Notes under the pieces: model-generated
The model's input: only the letters and a program-made list of their open reading frames with translations
What the model was told of the DNA's origin: nothing
The model's database searches: none
Shown: positions 7,582 to 16,819 of the stretch, piece by piece
Numbering within the stretch: the first letter of the stretch is position 1
Layout of the letters: each line of letters opens with the position of its first letter
Program-made: the position numbers and the translations under genes
DNA from: Candidatus Nanoarchaeia archaeon
Lineage (GTDB): Archaea; Nanobdellota; Nanobdellia; Woesearchaeales; WJIZ01
Direction: 5' to 3'
Assembly (NCBI GenBank): GCA_028279765.1
Contig: JANQND010000002.1
Coordinates: 1-64,000 of the forward strand
Length of the DNA: 64,000 bases

Positions 7582-8526
7582 ATGAAGATAAGTCATCACC
7601 TCACCCTGCTTGTAGGAATTATCCTTTTCACAGTTATTCTGCTCTATATTGATCTTGGAGAAACATTGAAAGTTTTAGGGGGGATCTCTCCTCTTATGCT
7701 GGTCCTGCTGATCTTGCTGCGAATTGGCTATGTAATCATGAAGTCCTTTGCCTGGAGATGTTTTCTTAAGGCAAAGAAAATTTCTTTCTCCCTAAAAGAG
7801 TCAGTGAGAGCGTATTCTGCAGGCCTCCTTCTTGGGATGGTAACTCCGGGAAGAATAGGGGATGTTATTCGGGTAGGATATCTCAAAGAGAAAAGTGTTC
7901 CTATAAAAAAATCTCTTGGGACTGTTATTATTGATCGGGTTTTTGACCTCTCCTTATTGTTTTCTTTAGGCTATATCTCTATGATGACCTTGCCTGATAT
8001 CTTCGGTCAGGACGTCACTCGTATAGGCATTATAGCAGGGATAGTAGCTGCCATAGGGGCCATAGTTCTTCTATCAAAAAAGCACATCGAGAAAATTATT
8101 ATAGTGATAATAAGAAAGGCAACACCTAAGCGATTAAATATCAGGGCAGAGAAGGAATTCAAAGAGCTCTTTAGGGAATGCACTTCGTTCGAGGGAAAGT
8201 GGATTAGTATTGGGTTAGGTGCTTCCCTTCTGTCATGGCTCATCTATTATGTGCAGATGTATATAGGGGCGCTTGCGCTTGGTATCTCGGTTTCGTTTGT
8301 GTACATCATCGTAGTTATCTCCGTTGCAGGCCTTGTCAATCTGATTCCGCTTTCCGTTTCCGGGATTGGAACCCGCGACATTGCTTTTATTATCCTTTTT
8401 GGCTTAATTGGAGTGAGTAAAGAGGTTGCAGTATCGTACTCCCTGCTGTATTTATTCCTGATAGTAGTGGGTGCAGGCGTAGGCTTTTTCTACTGGATGA
8501 AACACCCCATAAAGATAAGTTACTGA
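7582..8526 (+). CDS. Lysylphosphatidylglycerol synthase TM-region family (UPF0104) membrane protein
   Basis: A 314-aa integral membrane protein with about eight hydrophobic segments. The diagnostic motifs of the family are present: RAYSAGLLLGMVTPGRIGDVIRVGYLK, then VIIDRVFDLSLL, and near the C-terminus VNLIPLSVSGIGTRD. In bacteria this domain is the flippase part of MprF. Free-standing archaeal copies sit in glycan loci and are suspected to move lipid-linked material across the membrane, but this is unproven. A second copy occurs at 26699-27625. Confidence 0.85.
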   Translation: MKISHHLTLLVGIILFTVILLYIDLGETLKVLGGISPLMLVLLILLRIGYVIMKSFAWRCFLKAKKISFSLKESVRAYSAGLLLGMVTPGRIGDVIRVGYLKEKSVPIKKSLGTVIIDRVFDLSLLFSLGYISMMTLPDIFGQDVTRIGIIAGIVAAIGAIVLLSKKHIEKIIIVIIRKATPKRLNIRAEKEFKELFRECTSFEGKWISIGLGASLLSWLIYYVQMYIGALALGISVSFVYIIVVISVAGLVNLIPLSVSGIGTRDIAFIILFGLIGVSKEVAVSYSLLYLFLIVVGAGVGFFYWMKHPIKISY

Positions 8527-8570
8527 AAATAATCCTATAGGCCTAATTTTGAGAATGGCGGGTATCAAAA

Positions 8571-8614
8571 AATATTTAAACGAAGGATAGTCTAGCAGGA
8601 GAGAGGTACACACA
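8571..8614 (+). promoter_or_regulatory. TATA box and ribosome-binding site for radical SAM gene
   Basis: AATATTTAAACG (8571-8582) is a good archaeal TATA box, and AGGAGAGAGGT lies just before the ATG at 8614. This gene therefore appears to be transcribed separately from the genes before it. Confidence 0.6.
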
Positions 8615-9492
8615 TGATAAAAGAAGTTCCCCTTGTAGATACAGGAAAGAAAAGAAATGAGAAATATCAATGGTATAAGTATGTCTCTAAGAATCTGTAC
8701 AAACGTCACAAATTCAAGATGCACAGTCTGTTGAATCACGGGACCACTGATTTCTTCAATGCAGTTGAAATTGAAACAACCACGTTTTGTAACAGAAGAT
8801 GTCCTTACTGTCCGAACGCGCTTTTTGACAGGGGATTAAAAGAAAACGAAAAAAGGATGCCCGAAGAACTCTTCCAATCCATCATCAATCAGCTATCTGA
8901 TCTCCGATATATAGGCAGAGTTTCACTCCATTTCTATGGAGAGCCCACCTCTGATGAACGATTGCCTGATTTTGTTGCATATGCAAGGAAGAAATTGCCT
9001 AAGTCTGAAATACTTATCGCAAGTAATGGGGATTACCTAAGCCCTGAATATTTTGAGAAGCTGCGCAAAGCAGGGATCAGCAGGATTAATCTTACTACCC
9101 ACTGGCCCAATAAAACGATGACGCCAAAAATAAAAGCGCTTCGCACATATTTGAGGGAGAATCCGCAATCGGAGGTACAGGTCATATACAACGAGCTGAC
9201 TCCTGAGGATGATCTTGAAAACAGGGGAGGAATCTTTAAAACAAAAAAGTTCGTTCCCCGTAAATCGTGCCATGCTCCGGCAGAGACCATGAACATTGAT
9301 TATCAGGGAAACTGGGTGCTTTGCTGTAATGACTACCACAGTAGCATAAAATGGGGAAATCTGGAAAAAGAAAAAATCATGGATATATGGACCAAGCCTC
9401 GATTCGCACGTCTTCGCAAGCGGGAAAAGGAAGGTAAGTTTGATCTCAAGATTTGCCAGGGCTGTACCAATAAGGTTCAACTGGATCTCTAG
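8614..9492 (+). CDS. Radical SAM protein with SPASM domain
   Basis: A 292-aa enzyme. VEIETTTFCNRRCPYCP (around residues 51-67) is the CxxxCxxC 4Fe-4S motif that binds SAM, and HFYGEPTSD is the GGEP-like strand. The C-terminal part has a SPASM-type cysteine set: RKSCHAP, GNWVLCCND, then KICQGCTNK, which would bind auxiliary clusters. Such proteins in polysaccharide clusters carry out radical chemistry on sugars or nucleotide sugars, or modify a peptide. No precursor peptide is seen here. It stands alone between its own promoter and a convergent flippase gene. Confidence 0.87.
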   Translation: MIKEVPLVDTGKKRNEKYQWYKYVSKNLYKRHKFKMHSLLNHGTTDFFNAVEIETTTFCNRRCPYCPNALFDRGLKENEKRMPEELFQSIINQLSDLRYIGRVSLHFYGEPTSDERLPDFVAYARKKLPKSEILIASNGDYLSPEYFEKLRKAGISRINLTTHWPNKTMTPKIKALRTYLRENPQSEVQVIYNELTPEDDLENRGGIFKTKKFVPRKSCHAPAETMNIDYQGNWVLCCNDYHSSIKWGNLEKEKIMDIWTKPRFARLRKREKEGKFDLKICQGCTNKVQLDL

Positions 9493-9505
9493 TTGCTCTG
9501 TTCTT

Positions 9506-10963
9506 TTATTTTTTTCTAATATTAAAAAGCACTTTGACGAGTGCAAGTTCTTCTTTAACATAGCCCCTGGTAAATATGAACCCCACGGCAAAGAGAAAGC
9601 CTCCGAGCACAATGAAAAAAATCTTTGAGACTGCATGGGTTGGCTGAGCAAAAAGTAAAGGGATTCCCATGATCGCTGAGCTCAAAATGATTCTTTCCAG
9701 TTTAAGGAATTTCCAGTCTATTTTTGTTTTCGCTCTGTTATGAAGAGCAAAAAGAACAACCATGCAGAGGTATGTTACCGATGTTGCGATCCCTGCACCG
9801 ATTGAGGCAAGTGATGGAATAAGCAGTACGTTAAGCAGAAGGTTTATGGCAATTCCTATGCAGAAAATTTTTGCAACTGATTTTGTTTTGTTCTGTATCA
9901 TGAGAGGAAAGGTGTAAAAGAGAATAATTCCCTCGCAGACAGGAAACAAAATAAGAAAAGGGATAAGAGAAACAGTAGAGGCATATTCTAAACCAGAAAT
10001 CATGGTAATGATTTCCTCGCTAAGGATTGCAAACCCGGTAAGTGCAGGAATGATGATAAGCAAGGTATACTTAAGGACTGCATTCATCAGAAGTCTTGAT
10101 TGAGCAGAATTGCCCGTGTTATGTGCTGCAATAATTTTCGGGTAAATCGCTATGCTCACAGCGCTTGTACTAAGAACCAACAGGGTATTAAGCAGCGTGT
10201 ATAAATAAGAGTAATCAGCAACCTCGATCGCTGAATGAAAAAAGCCAAGGAGATAGCGGTCGCTCGAGCTGATTATCCACTGTGACAAGGACATGAGAAT
10301 CAAAGGAATACTAAAGTAGAGTCCCTTTTTTACGTAACTCCAGTCAAGTATCCTGAAATTAAGGACATGGCGTAGGCTGAGAAGAATTGCTCCGAGCACA
10401 ATAAAAGTAACAACAAGCCGGGTAAGAAAGATCGTGTCCACTGATGTTTGCCCCATTTGGAGGAGAAAAAAAAGAGGTACTGCCCAAAAAACCCTGGAGA
10501 AGAACTCGAGAACCATTTTTTTTGTTGCCTTCCCTCTTGCATACCAGTAATTTGAAATGATAGAAGAAGATGCAATGAGTCCTGCAATGCCGATGCTCAT
10601 CACAGTTGTTGGGAAAAGGGCAGAATAATTGAACAGAGAGGTAAAGAGGTAACCTAACAGGGAGAGAATAACCGCCGAAACTCCACAGAGCAGCAAGACA
10701 AAATTGAGTAAGCTACTAAACCTCCTTTTCATCTCGCTCTCCTTTCTTCCTGCCAGGTCACGAACCACAAATTCATTGAGGCCAAGCATCAGGATACCTG
10801 AAATCAGTAAAATACTGACACTAAAAATAGAATAAATGCCAAAGGCGTACTTACTTAGCAACCGTGTCAGAGCAATAAATAGACCAAAAGTTACCAGGAA
10901 GTCAGCCAGCTTAATAGCAAATACGCCTACGATTTCCTTTGAAATTTTCCGATAGGTATCCAT
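9506..10963 (-). CDS. Oligosaccharide flippase of the MATE/MOP superfamily (Wzx-like)
   Basis: A 485-aa integral membrane protein with 12-14 hydrophobic segments, beginning MDTYRKISKEIVGVFAIKLADFLVTFGLF. The early ALTRLLSKYAFGIYS motif and the mid-protein FSIPLILMSLSQWIISSSDRY motif are typical of polysaccharide flippases (Polysacc_synt, Wzx). It probably flips the lipid-linked oligosaccharide built by this locus. It is the only clear Wzx-type flippase here. The gene is monocistronic, convergent with the radical SAM gene and divergent from the GT39 gene. Confidence 0.88.
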   Translation of the reverse strand: MDTYRKISKEIVGVFAIKLADFLVTFGLFIALTRLLSKYAFGIYSIFSVSILLISGILMLGLNEFVVRDLAGRKESEMKRRFSSLLNFVLLLCGVSAVILSLLGYLFTSLFNYSALFPTTVMSIGIAGLIASSSIISNYWYARGKATKKMVLEFFSRVFWAVPLFFLLQMGQTSVDTIFLTRLVVTFIVLGAILLSLRHVLNFRILDWSYVKKGLYFSIPLILMSLSQWIISSSDRYLLGFFHSAIEVADYSYLYTLLNTLLVLSTSAVSIAIYPKIIAAHNTGNSAQSRLLMNAVLKYTLLIIIPALTGFAILSEEIITMISGLEYASTVSLIPFLILFPVCEGIILFYTFPLMIQNKTKSVAKIFCIGIAINLLLNVLLIPSLASIGAGIATSVTYLCMVVLFALHNRAKTKIDWKFLKLERIILSSAIMGIPLLFAQPTHAVSKIFFIVLGGFLFAVGFIFTRGYVKEELALVKVLFNIRKK

Positions 10964-11097
10964 CTTCTTTCTTTTAATAAGGTTTAATGAGTGTAAATCA
11001 GGTCGGGAGATGTTTAAAAAGGTAATTAAAAATAACTTAAAAAGTAAGTGTGGACAAGAATAGTGTCCGAGGATATATCATACCGTTCCTGCACAAG

Positions 11098-11107
11098 CTT
11101 TAAATAA
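11098..11107 (+). promoter_or_regulatory. TATA box for GT39 gene
   Basis: CTTTAAATAA lies 23-32 nt before the ATG at 11130, the spacing expected for a leaderless transcript. This supports ATG 11130 over the GTG at 11127 used by the ORF track. Confidence 0.65.
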
Positions 11108-11129
11108 TGATTTCAGAACACATCAGGTG

Positions 11130-12686
11130 ATGAAAAAAGGATATGTTCAGAAAGTTCTTAGTGGAGACTATAACCGGGGGATTATTCTAGTCTTTGTCAT
11201 TGGGCTTCTTTTGCGGGTTTCCCTTGCACTCATTCATCAGCCCGCAGGTGACTCCTGCTGGCACATTGAGGTGACCAGGTTTTTCGGAACGCAGGGGTAT
11301 TTGCCGACGTTTGAGCCTATTGGAAGAGAGTTATTCACCAGGCCGCCATTATTCCATATCCTAGGAGGAATTCTCTATTTCCTTTTCTCTATCATAAGTG
11401 AGCAGGTAGGTCGGGCATCCGTGTTGCTGATAAATCCCCTGCTTAGTTCTCTGAGCATTCCGCTGGTGTATATTGTTGGGAAAAAGCTGTTTGATAAAAA
11501 AATAGGAGTCTATAGTGCGCTGATATACAGTGTGGTGCCGCTCAATATCTATTTTGGATATCTCTCTTTTATTGATGAGACTGTTGCGTTTTTCTCATTG
11601 TTAAGTATCGCACTCATGCTTCATGATCGGTTTTTGCTCTCTTCTATCTCTGCTGGCCTTGCTATGCTTAGCAAAATTAACGGTGCGTTTGTCTTGATCC
11701 CTCTCGTAGTTATTCTCTTGATTGCAAAGAAAAAAAGCATCAGGAGAAAAGCCGGTTCAATCGCTAAGCTTGGTTTGGTCGCTTTCATCATCAATTTGCC
11801 CTGGTATATCAGAAATTATCTTGAGGTTGGCAATCCGGTGTGGCCATTCATGAATTTCATATTCAATTCGCCCTATGTATCCAGTGATGGTGGAACACAG
11901 ATCGCATTTTCAAACCTCTCGCAGTCACTTACTGCATTCAAGACACTCTATCTTACCTATTTTGGCGTCCCCAATGGCGATCTTGGGCTCTTATCCTTTG
12001 TCAGTATACCTGCAGTTAATCTCCTTATTGCGCTGTGGTTAATCATGACTATTATCTTTTGCATACCTATGGTTATAGGATTAACAAAGGTAAGAAAAAA
12101 GGAAACGGTACTCATACTTGGAAGCTGGCTTCTGGCCTTTCTCAGCCTCATTCTTGTGAAGATGGTCACCTATAATCCTTTTGCTCACAGCAGGCACATT
12201 CTTCCTGCAACACCCGTGCTTGCGTTAATAGGTGCTGTTGGCCTCTGTCATGCAATGAATAAGAGCGAAAAAGCAAAAAGAGTAATTCTTCTTATTTTTG
12301 TTTGTATCTCAATAGTATTCATAGGAGGAGAGTTCACAAAGGCACATTTGAGTAGTTCTCTTTGGAGCGAGTATGATGAAGATTTTATGTGGATCAAGAA
12401 TACTATTCCTGATGATTCCCTGATATTTGCACCGGGCCAGTGTTTTTCCTACAATTTTGAGAAGCAAACAACACAGCTATTGTATGATGTTGAAGAGTGG
12501 GATCAGCTGGCGCAGGGAAAGGCAAGTGAGAAAGGTATCGATTATATCTGGATAAACCAGAACTTTCCCTTGGATTCCATGAGTAGGCTGCCTGACAAAA
12601 CCGCGCAGGGTATAAAAAATCATCCTTCGTACAGTCTTATCTATCAGAACAATCAAACGGAAACACAGATATACAAAGTAAACTGA
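11130..12686 (+). CDS. GT39-family (PMT/ArnT-like) membrane glycosyltransferase
   Basis: A 518-aa protein with many membrane segments. The first external loop holds QPAGDSCWHIEV, with the acidic residue needed in GT-C enzymes, and FTRPPLFHILGG follows as in PMT_2/ArnT proteins. A second acidic loop reads FIDETVAFF. The last ~120 residues form a soluble, probably extracellular domain with WIKNTIPDDSLIFAPG. Members transfer a sugar from a dolichyl-phosphate donor to an outside acceptor. The donor could come from the DPM1-like GT2 proteins in this locus. It heads a plus-strand run with the FrhB-like gene, a second GT39 gene and a GT4 gene. Confidence 0.85.
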   Translation: MKKGYVQKVLSGDYNRGIILVFVIGLLLRVSLALIHQPAGDSCWHIEVTRFFGTQGYLPTFEPIGRELFTRPPLFHILGGILYFLFSIISEQVGRASVLLINPLLSSLSIPLVYIVGKKLFDKKIGVYSALIYSVVPLNIYFGYLSFIDETVAFFSLLSIALMLHDRFLLSSISAGLAMLSKINGAFVLIPLVVILLIAKKKSIRRKAGSIAKLGLVAFIINLPWYIRNYLEVGNPVWPFMNFIFNSPYVSSDGGTQIAFSNLSQSLTAFKTLYLTYFGVPNGDLGLLSFVSIPAVNLLIALWLIMTIIFCIPMVIGLTKVRKKETVLILGSWLLAFLSLILVKMVTYNPFAHSRHILPATPVLALIGAVGLCHAMNKSEKAKRVILLIFVCISIVFIGGEFTKAHLSSSLWSEYDEDFMWIKNTIPDDSLIFAPGQCFSYNFEKQTTQLLYDVEEWDQLAQGKASEKGIDYIWINQNFPLDSMSRLPDKTAQGIKNHPSYSLIYQNNQTETQIYKVN

Positions 12687-12695
12687 TGCACGAAT

Positions 12696-14048
12696 ATGTC
12701 AAAAGAAGATTACTGGGAATTATTAAGAAAAGAAGTAATAGATGAAGGGCTATGTACTCAGTGCGGAACCTGCGTGGGGCTGTCAAAAGGAAAGCTAAGA
12801 TTCGAAGAAAAAAAAGGAATCCCGCTCCCCACTCTTGTTGAAGAAAAGAATAGCAGTGATATTGAAAAATCATGTTATAGTGGGTGCCCTGCAAGGTACT
12901 GCAGCTATCCAAAGTTGAATAGGTTTGTATTCAAAAAAGAGCCCAAGAACTGGATTCCGGGAATAACAAAGGCAAGCCACATTGGGTACGCAACGGACGA
13001 AAAGATCAGAAGAAATGGTGCATCAGGAGGGGTCATAACAGCAATGCTCGTCCACCTTTTGCAGACAAAGAAAATAACAGGAGTCATCTGTCTGAAAATG
13101 GGTGCCAAGGTCCCCTACAAAGCAGAGCCGGTAGTTGCGAAAACCGAAGAAGAAATTCTGGCATGCAGTCAGAGCATTTATAGTGTCACGCCCGTCAATA
13201 CTATCCTCGAAAAGAGTGCGAAAGAAAAAGGTCCTTTAGCCTATGTTGGACTGCCCGACCAAGTCGCATCCATCAGAAAGCTGCAGCAGCAGGGGCATCC
13301 ATCAGCTGCAAACATCAAATATGTATTCGGCCCCTATACAGGAACGCAGATGTACTTTGAGGCCATTCAGAGTTTTCTGCGATCACACAGCGTAAAATCC
13401 GAAAAAGAAATCGTCTCCCTGCAATATAGAGCAGGAGAATGGCCAGGGTATCTGCAGATTAAATTAAAAGACGGTCGCGTTCTCAAAGCAGAAAAATTCT
13501 ACTATAATTATCTTATTCCTTTTTTTATTACCTCAAGCAGCCTTCAGGTTGCAGACTTCACAAACGAATTAACTGATATTTCGGTTGGCGATGCATGGTC
13601 ACCTAAGTATGAATCCATAAAAAAAGGATTCTCCGTAGTTTTGGCAAGATCAGAGCAAGGGATTGAGCTGCTCAGGGAGATGGAGGGGAAAAAATCTCTC
13701 TCCCTAGAGAAAATATCACTCAAAGACGCTCTTGATATGCACGGGCATATGATTGATTTCAAAAAAAGAGGATCCTTCATCAGAAACAGCTGGAAAAAGT
13801 CATCTCCTGATTATGGGTATCAACCACAGAATATCGCAAGGTCAAGGATAGCCGTGGAGTTTGTCCTCGCAGCAGTTTTCTTTACCGGAAAATTAAGGAT
13901 CGCACGATGGGTAGTCGAGCATCTTCCCTTAAAGATAGTTGGTCCCTGCTTCAATACGCTAAGGCTACGATGGAAAAATGCTTCAAAATCTACAAAAAGG
14001 AAAGGATTATGGGAAACGAAGTTCATAATCACAGAAAAAAAAGAATAG
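12696..14048 (+). CDS. Coenzyme F420 hydrogenase/dehydrogenase beta subunit family (FrhB-like) protein
   Basis: A 450-aa protein. The N-terminus has a ferredoxin-like cysteine set: EGLCTQCGTCVGL (about residues 18-30) and KSCYSGCPARYC (about 55-66). Then come the FrhB/FdhB N- and C-domain motifs, RRNGASGGVITAML (flavin region) and DISVGDAWSPKY. FrhB proteins bind FAD and 4Fe-4S clusters and pass electrons to or from F420. Homologues are common in polysaccharide loci of bacteria and archaea, where they are thought to reduce sugar or polyprenyl intermediates. It lies between two GT39 genes with a 9-bp gap upstream. It might provide electrons to RfbH, since no standard E3 reductase is seen (inference). 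Confidence 0.85.
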   Translation: MSKEDYWELLRKEVIDEGLCTQCGTCVGLSKGKLRFEEKKGIPLPTLVEEKNSSDIEKSCYSGCPARYCSYPKLNRFVFKKEPKNWIPGITKASHIGYATDEKIRRNGASGGVITAMLVHLLQTKKITGVICLKMGAKVPYKAEPVVAKTEEEILACSQSIYSVTPVNTILEKSAKEKGPLAYVGLPDQVASIRKLQQQGHPSAANIKYVFGPYTGTQMYFEAIQSFLRSHSVKSEKEIVSLQYRAGEWPGYLQIKLKDGRVLKAEKFYYNYLIPFFITSSSLQVADFTNELTDISVGDAWSPKYESIKKGFSVVLARSEQGIELLREMEGKKSLSLEKISLKDALDMHGHMIDFKKRGSFIRNSWKKSSPDYGYQPQNIARSRIAVEFVLAAVFFTGKLRIARWVVEHLPLKIVGPCFNTLRLRWKNASKSTKRKGLWETKFIITEKKE

Positions 14049-14065
14049 CACAGGAATGAGAAAGG

Positions 14066-15688
14066 ATGAAAGAAAGAAAAGGCAAAGAGAGTGCTGTCTA
14101 TCTTCAATGGCCGTTTATTATTTTATACGTCATCGCTGCAATTCTCCTATTTACCAAGCTGGATGACAGAAACATCGGTGTGGATGAGACCTGGACAGTA
14201 ATTTTCGCAGAAAACATCCTCGTCAACGGGTATCCCCTGATAACAAATTCCTATGGATTTTTCCAGCAGGGATTTGTCCCCTGGTTCGACTCCTGGCTCT
14301 CCTATTACTTAGTTGCCGCGTTCTATGCAATGTTCGGTATTAGTCCACTCGTGAGCAGGCTTCCTTTTGTTTTAGCAAGCCTTGGTACGCTTGTTTTCTT
14401 TTCTTATTTTGTATACTGGCTAACAAGGAATAAGCGCCTTGCCTTTCTTAGCAGTTTTCTGTTAAGTACCTCCTATCTTTTCTATTTGCACGGAAGGCAA
14501 AGCAGGTATTTCTCTCTGGTGATGTTCCTGGTGTTGGTGTTAGTATACATCTATCTTCAGTTGCTCCGGGAGAGCAGGAAGCGATATTCTGTAGGGTTCA
14601 TAATCATAAACACTATCTTTTTCTATATCCATTTTCAGATATGGGCAGCAGTAGTGCTGGGGATTGCATTGCATTTTCTCTTCTTCAGCTTTAGTAAAAA
14701 AAACTTTAAAAAACTCGCCATGCTGAGTGCGGCAGTTATTCCTTTTTTCATCCCTTTCTTTTATTATTGGGCAATAATTGGAAATTCACTAGGCGCAGCA
14801 TCAGGTGCAGCGTCAGTCGCGGGATTTTTTCTTCGGTTGGTGTACGGGTCGTACTATTTTTTTATCCTTCTCTTTCCCCTTGTGTTTCTGCTGTTCTGGT
14901 TTCATAAGCGAATCAGATCAGAAGTGTTTCTCAACAGGCAGTATTATGTATTATATTCGATTATTGCCAGCAGTATCATTTTGCCGTCATTTTTGGGGTT
15001 AAATCCGCTCCCGGAGCCAAGAAAAACCGTAAGCATAGTTCTCCCTCTGGTATGCCTTCTGATAGCGCATATCCTTCTAGTGCTCTCTGAGAAGAAAAAG
15101 CTACTAAGTTATGGTTTGCTTATCTTGTTGATATTCAGCAATCTCGTGTACGTGCTTCCTCTCTATCCTCTAAAGTTAATGGATCTTGAAACAAGAGTGA
15201 ACTATGATATGCCCTACTACTCCGGGTTTATCGATAGGACCCTTCAGCCTAGATCCAGCTTGCTGCAATTCCTCTCTGAAATATCAGTAGATTACGAATC
15301 TATTCATGATTCCATATTTCCTGTTTTACAAGAGCAGGGGTTAGATAGCCTGCCCATCACAATTTACACAGACCTTGATAGAAGTCAAATCAGCTACCAG
15401 GCAGGGATACGGGAACTCCCCTTGCGTTTCAAGCTTATAGAGCCTGATAATCCGGTATTGAATGCGAGTGCATACCTCCTCAATTACGAGCCTGCAAAAA
15501 GGTTCTATCCTGATGCTCTCCCCGATTATTCACAGGTAATTATTCATGATTATCAGGAAACAGTATGGCAGGACTCGACTAATCCTGTTTATAGGAGATA
15601 CAAAAAAGATGAGCAAAGGACAATGCTTTTATTATTCAATAGCTCGGCTGTTGACAAGAAAGAAATCACCGGTTATGTTCAGGAATAG
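14066..15688 (+). CDS. GT39-family membrane glycosyltransferase
   Basis: A 540-aa multi-spanning protein. The first external loop holds NIGVDETWTVIFAENIL with the acidic catalytic residue. HGRQSRYFSLVMFLVLVLVYIYL and several further hydrophobic segments follow. The C-terminal ~130 residues (after YPLKLMDLETRVNYD) are soluble and probably outside the cell. The layout is that of PMT_2/ArnT-type dolichyl-phosphate sugar transferases. It is only 17 bp after the FrhB-like gene. It is not a close copy of the GT39 gene at 11130, so the two probably add different sugars or act on different acceptors. Confidence 0.82.
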   Translation: MKERKGKESAVYLQWPFIILYVIAAILLFTKLDDRNIGVDETWTVIFAENILVNGYPLITNSYGFFQQGFVPWFDSWLSYYLVAAFYAMFGISPLVSRLPFVLASLGTLVFFSYFVYWLTRNKRLAFLSSFLLSTSYLFYLHGRQSRYFSLVMFLVLVLVYIYLQLLRESRKRYSVGFIIINTIFFYIHFQIWAAVVLGIALHFLFFSFSKKNFKKLAMLSAAVIPFFIPFFYYWAIIGNSLGAASGAASVAGFFLRLVYGSYYFFILLFPLVFLLFWFHKRIRSEVFLNRQYYVLYSIIASSIILPSFLGLNPLPEPRKTVSIVLPLVCLLIAHILLVLSEKKKLLSYGLLILLIFSNLVYVLPLYPLKLMDLETRVNYDMPYYSGFIDRTLQPRSSLLQFLSEISVDYESIHDSIFPVLQEQGLDSLPITIYTDLDRSQISYQAGIRELPLRFKLIEPDNPVLNASAYLLNYEPAKRFYPDALPDYSQVIIHDYQETVWQDSTNPVYRRYKKDEQRTMLLLFNSSAVDKKEITGYVQE

Positions 15689-15721
15689 TTAACATGCTAA
15701 AAAGAGATAAGGATTAGTAAA

Positions 15722-16780
15722 ATGAAGATCGGTCTGGTAAGCAAGTTTCTGCCGCAGCAGGATGGCATAGCAATCTATGCAGAAAGCCTCTGTGAAGAAT
15801 ACAAAAAAAGTAAAGAAGTCAGGATAATAAAAGTTGGTAGTCAGGGGTCTAAAGCAGATTACCTTATTGATTTTTCCTCGTTCTCACTCTATTCAGCTAT
15901 CAAAAAGATTGTAGAGAAGGAAAGCCTTGATGCTGTTCACTTTCAGTATATTGCACCCTGGTATGGCAGGATAAGTTGTAATTTATCAGTAGTTTTAGCA
16001 TTGAGGAAAATCGAAAAAGAGCTTAATATTCCCACTATCGTTACTCTGCATGAGGTTCAGTACAAGCCTGATTCAGCAGGGATAAAATCAAAAGTTCTTA
16101 GCTGGATTGAAGGAAAAGTTGTGCGGTATGCCTCAGCCATTATCGTGCATACTCCCAAGCAGGCTGAGTTCATAAACAGAAAATACCGTACAGGTAAAGC
16201 CCGGTGTATATATATGGGAATCGCTAAAAAAGGAGTCGCTAAAAAAGGAAAGCATGTTCTTTTTTTTGGGATGATCAGCCAGGGAAAAGGAGCGAAGGAC
16301 CTTATTTCTGCAGGTAACTATCTCCCAGAGTATAAGATAACTATCAGAGGAAATCCTGTCACCAGGCGGGATGAGCAGGAGATGAAAGAAGCAGGCAGAA
16401 GATTCAACATCAAGCTGGGTTGGGCAAGCGAAAAAGAAAAAGAAGCATTGTACAAAAGTGCGAACATAGTAGTGTTGCCGTATCGCTGGGGGCCTTACCA
16501 AAGCGCGGTGCTGCATGATGCACTCTCCTACGGTATTCCTACGGTAGTAACAAAGGTGGGTGCGGTCTGGGAAATAGTAAGCAGGTTCAAGACAGGGGAA
16601 ATAGTACCTGCCCGAAACCCAAAAATGCTCGCTGAAGGCATTAAAAAGGTATTCGCTCAGTACAAAACGTACACGAGAGGTATCAAAAAGTACCAGGCTG
16701 CCGCTGAATGGAAGCAAAGCGCGAAAAAACACTACAAAGTATATAGAGAAGCTGGAAAAGCAATAAAAAAAAGAAGGTAG
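15722..16780 (+). CDS. Family 4 glycosyltransferase (GT-B fold)
   Basis: A 352-aa protein. The N-terminus IGLVSKFLPQQDGIAIYAESL is the GT4 acceptor-domain start. The C-terminal domain has HVLFFGMISQGKGAKDLISA, where the usual GR.. is replaced by GM.., and the nucleotide-sugar binding region VVLPYRWGPYQSAVLHDALSYGIPTV. The EX7E motif is weakened: SAVLHDALSYG stands where most members have Glu. It probably adds a sugar to the lipid-linked glycan on the inner face of the membrane. It converges on rfbH at 16820. Confidence 0.83.
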   Translation: MKIGLVSKFLPQQDGIAIYAESLCEEYKKSKEVRIIKVGSQGSKADYLIDFSSFSLYSAIKKIVEKESLDAVHFQYIAPWYGRISCNLSVVLALRKIEKELNIPTIVTLHEVQYKPDSAGIKSKVLSWIEGKVVRYASAIIVHTPKQAEFINRKYRTGKARCIYMGIAKKGVAKKGKHVLFFGMISQGKGAKDLISAGNYLPEYKITIRGNPVTRRDEQEMKEAGRRFNIKLGWASEKEKEALYKSANIVVLPYRWGPYQSAVLHDALSYGIPTVVTKVGAVWEIVSRFKTGEIVPARNPKMLAEGIKKVFAQYKTYTRGIKKYQAAAEWKQSAKKHYKVYREAGKAIKKRR

Positions 16781-16819
16781 AGCAATAGTAAAAGAAAATA
16801 CCAGAAGAAGCTGCTGCTC

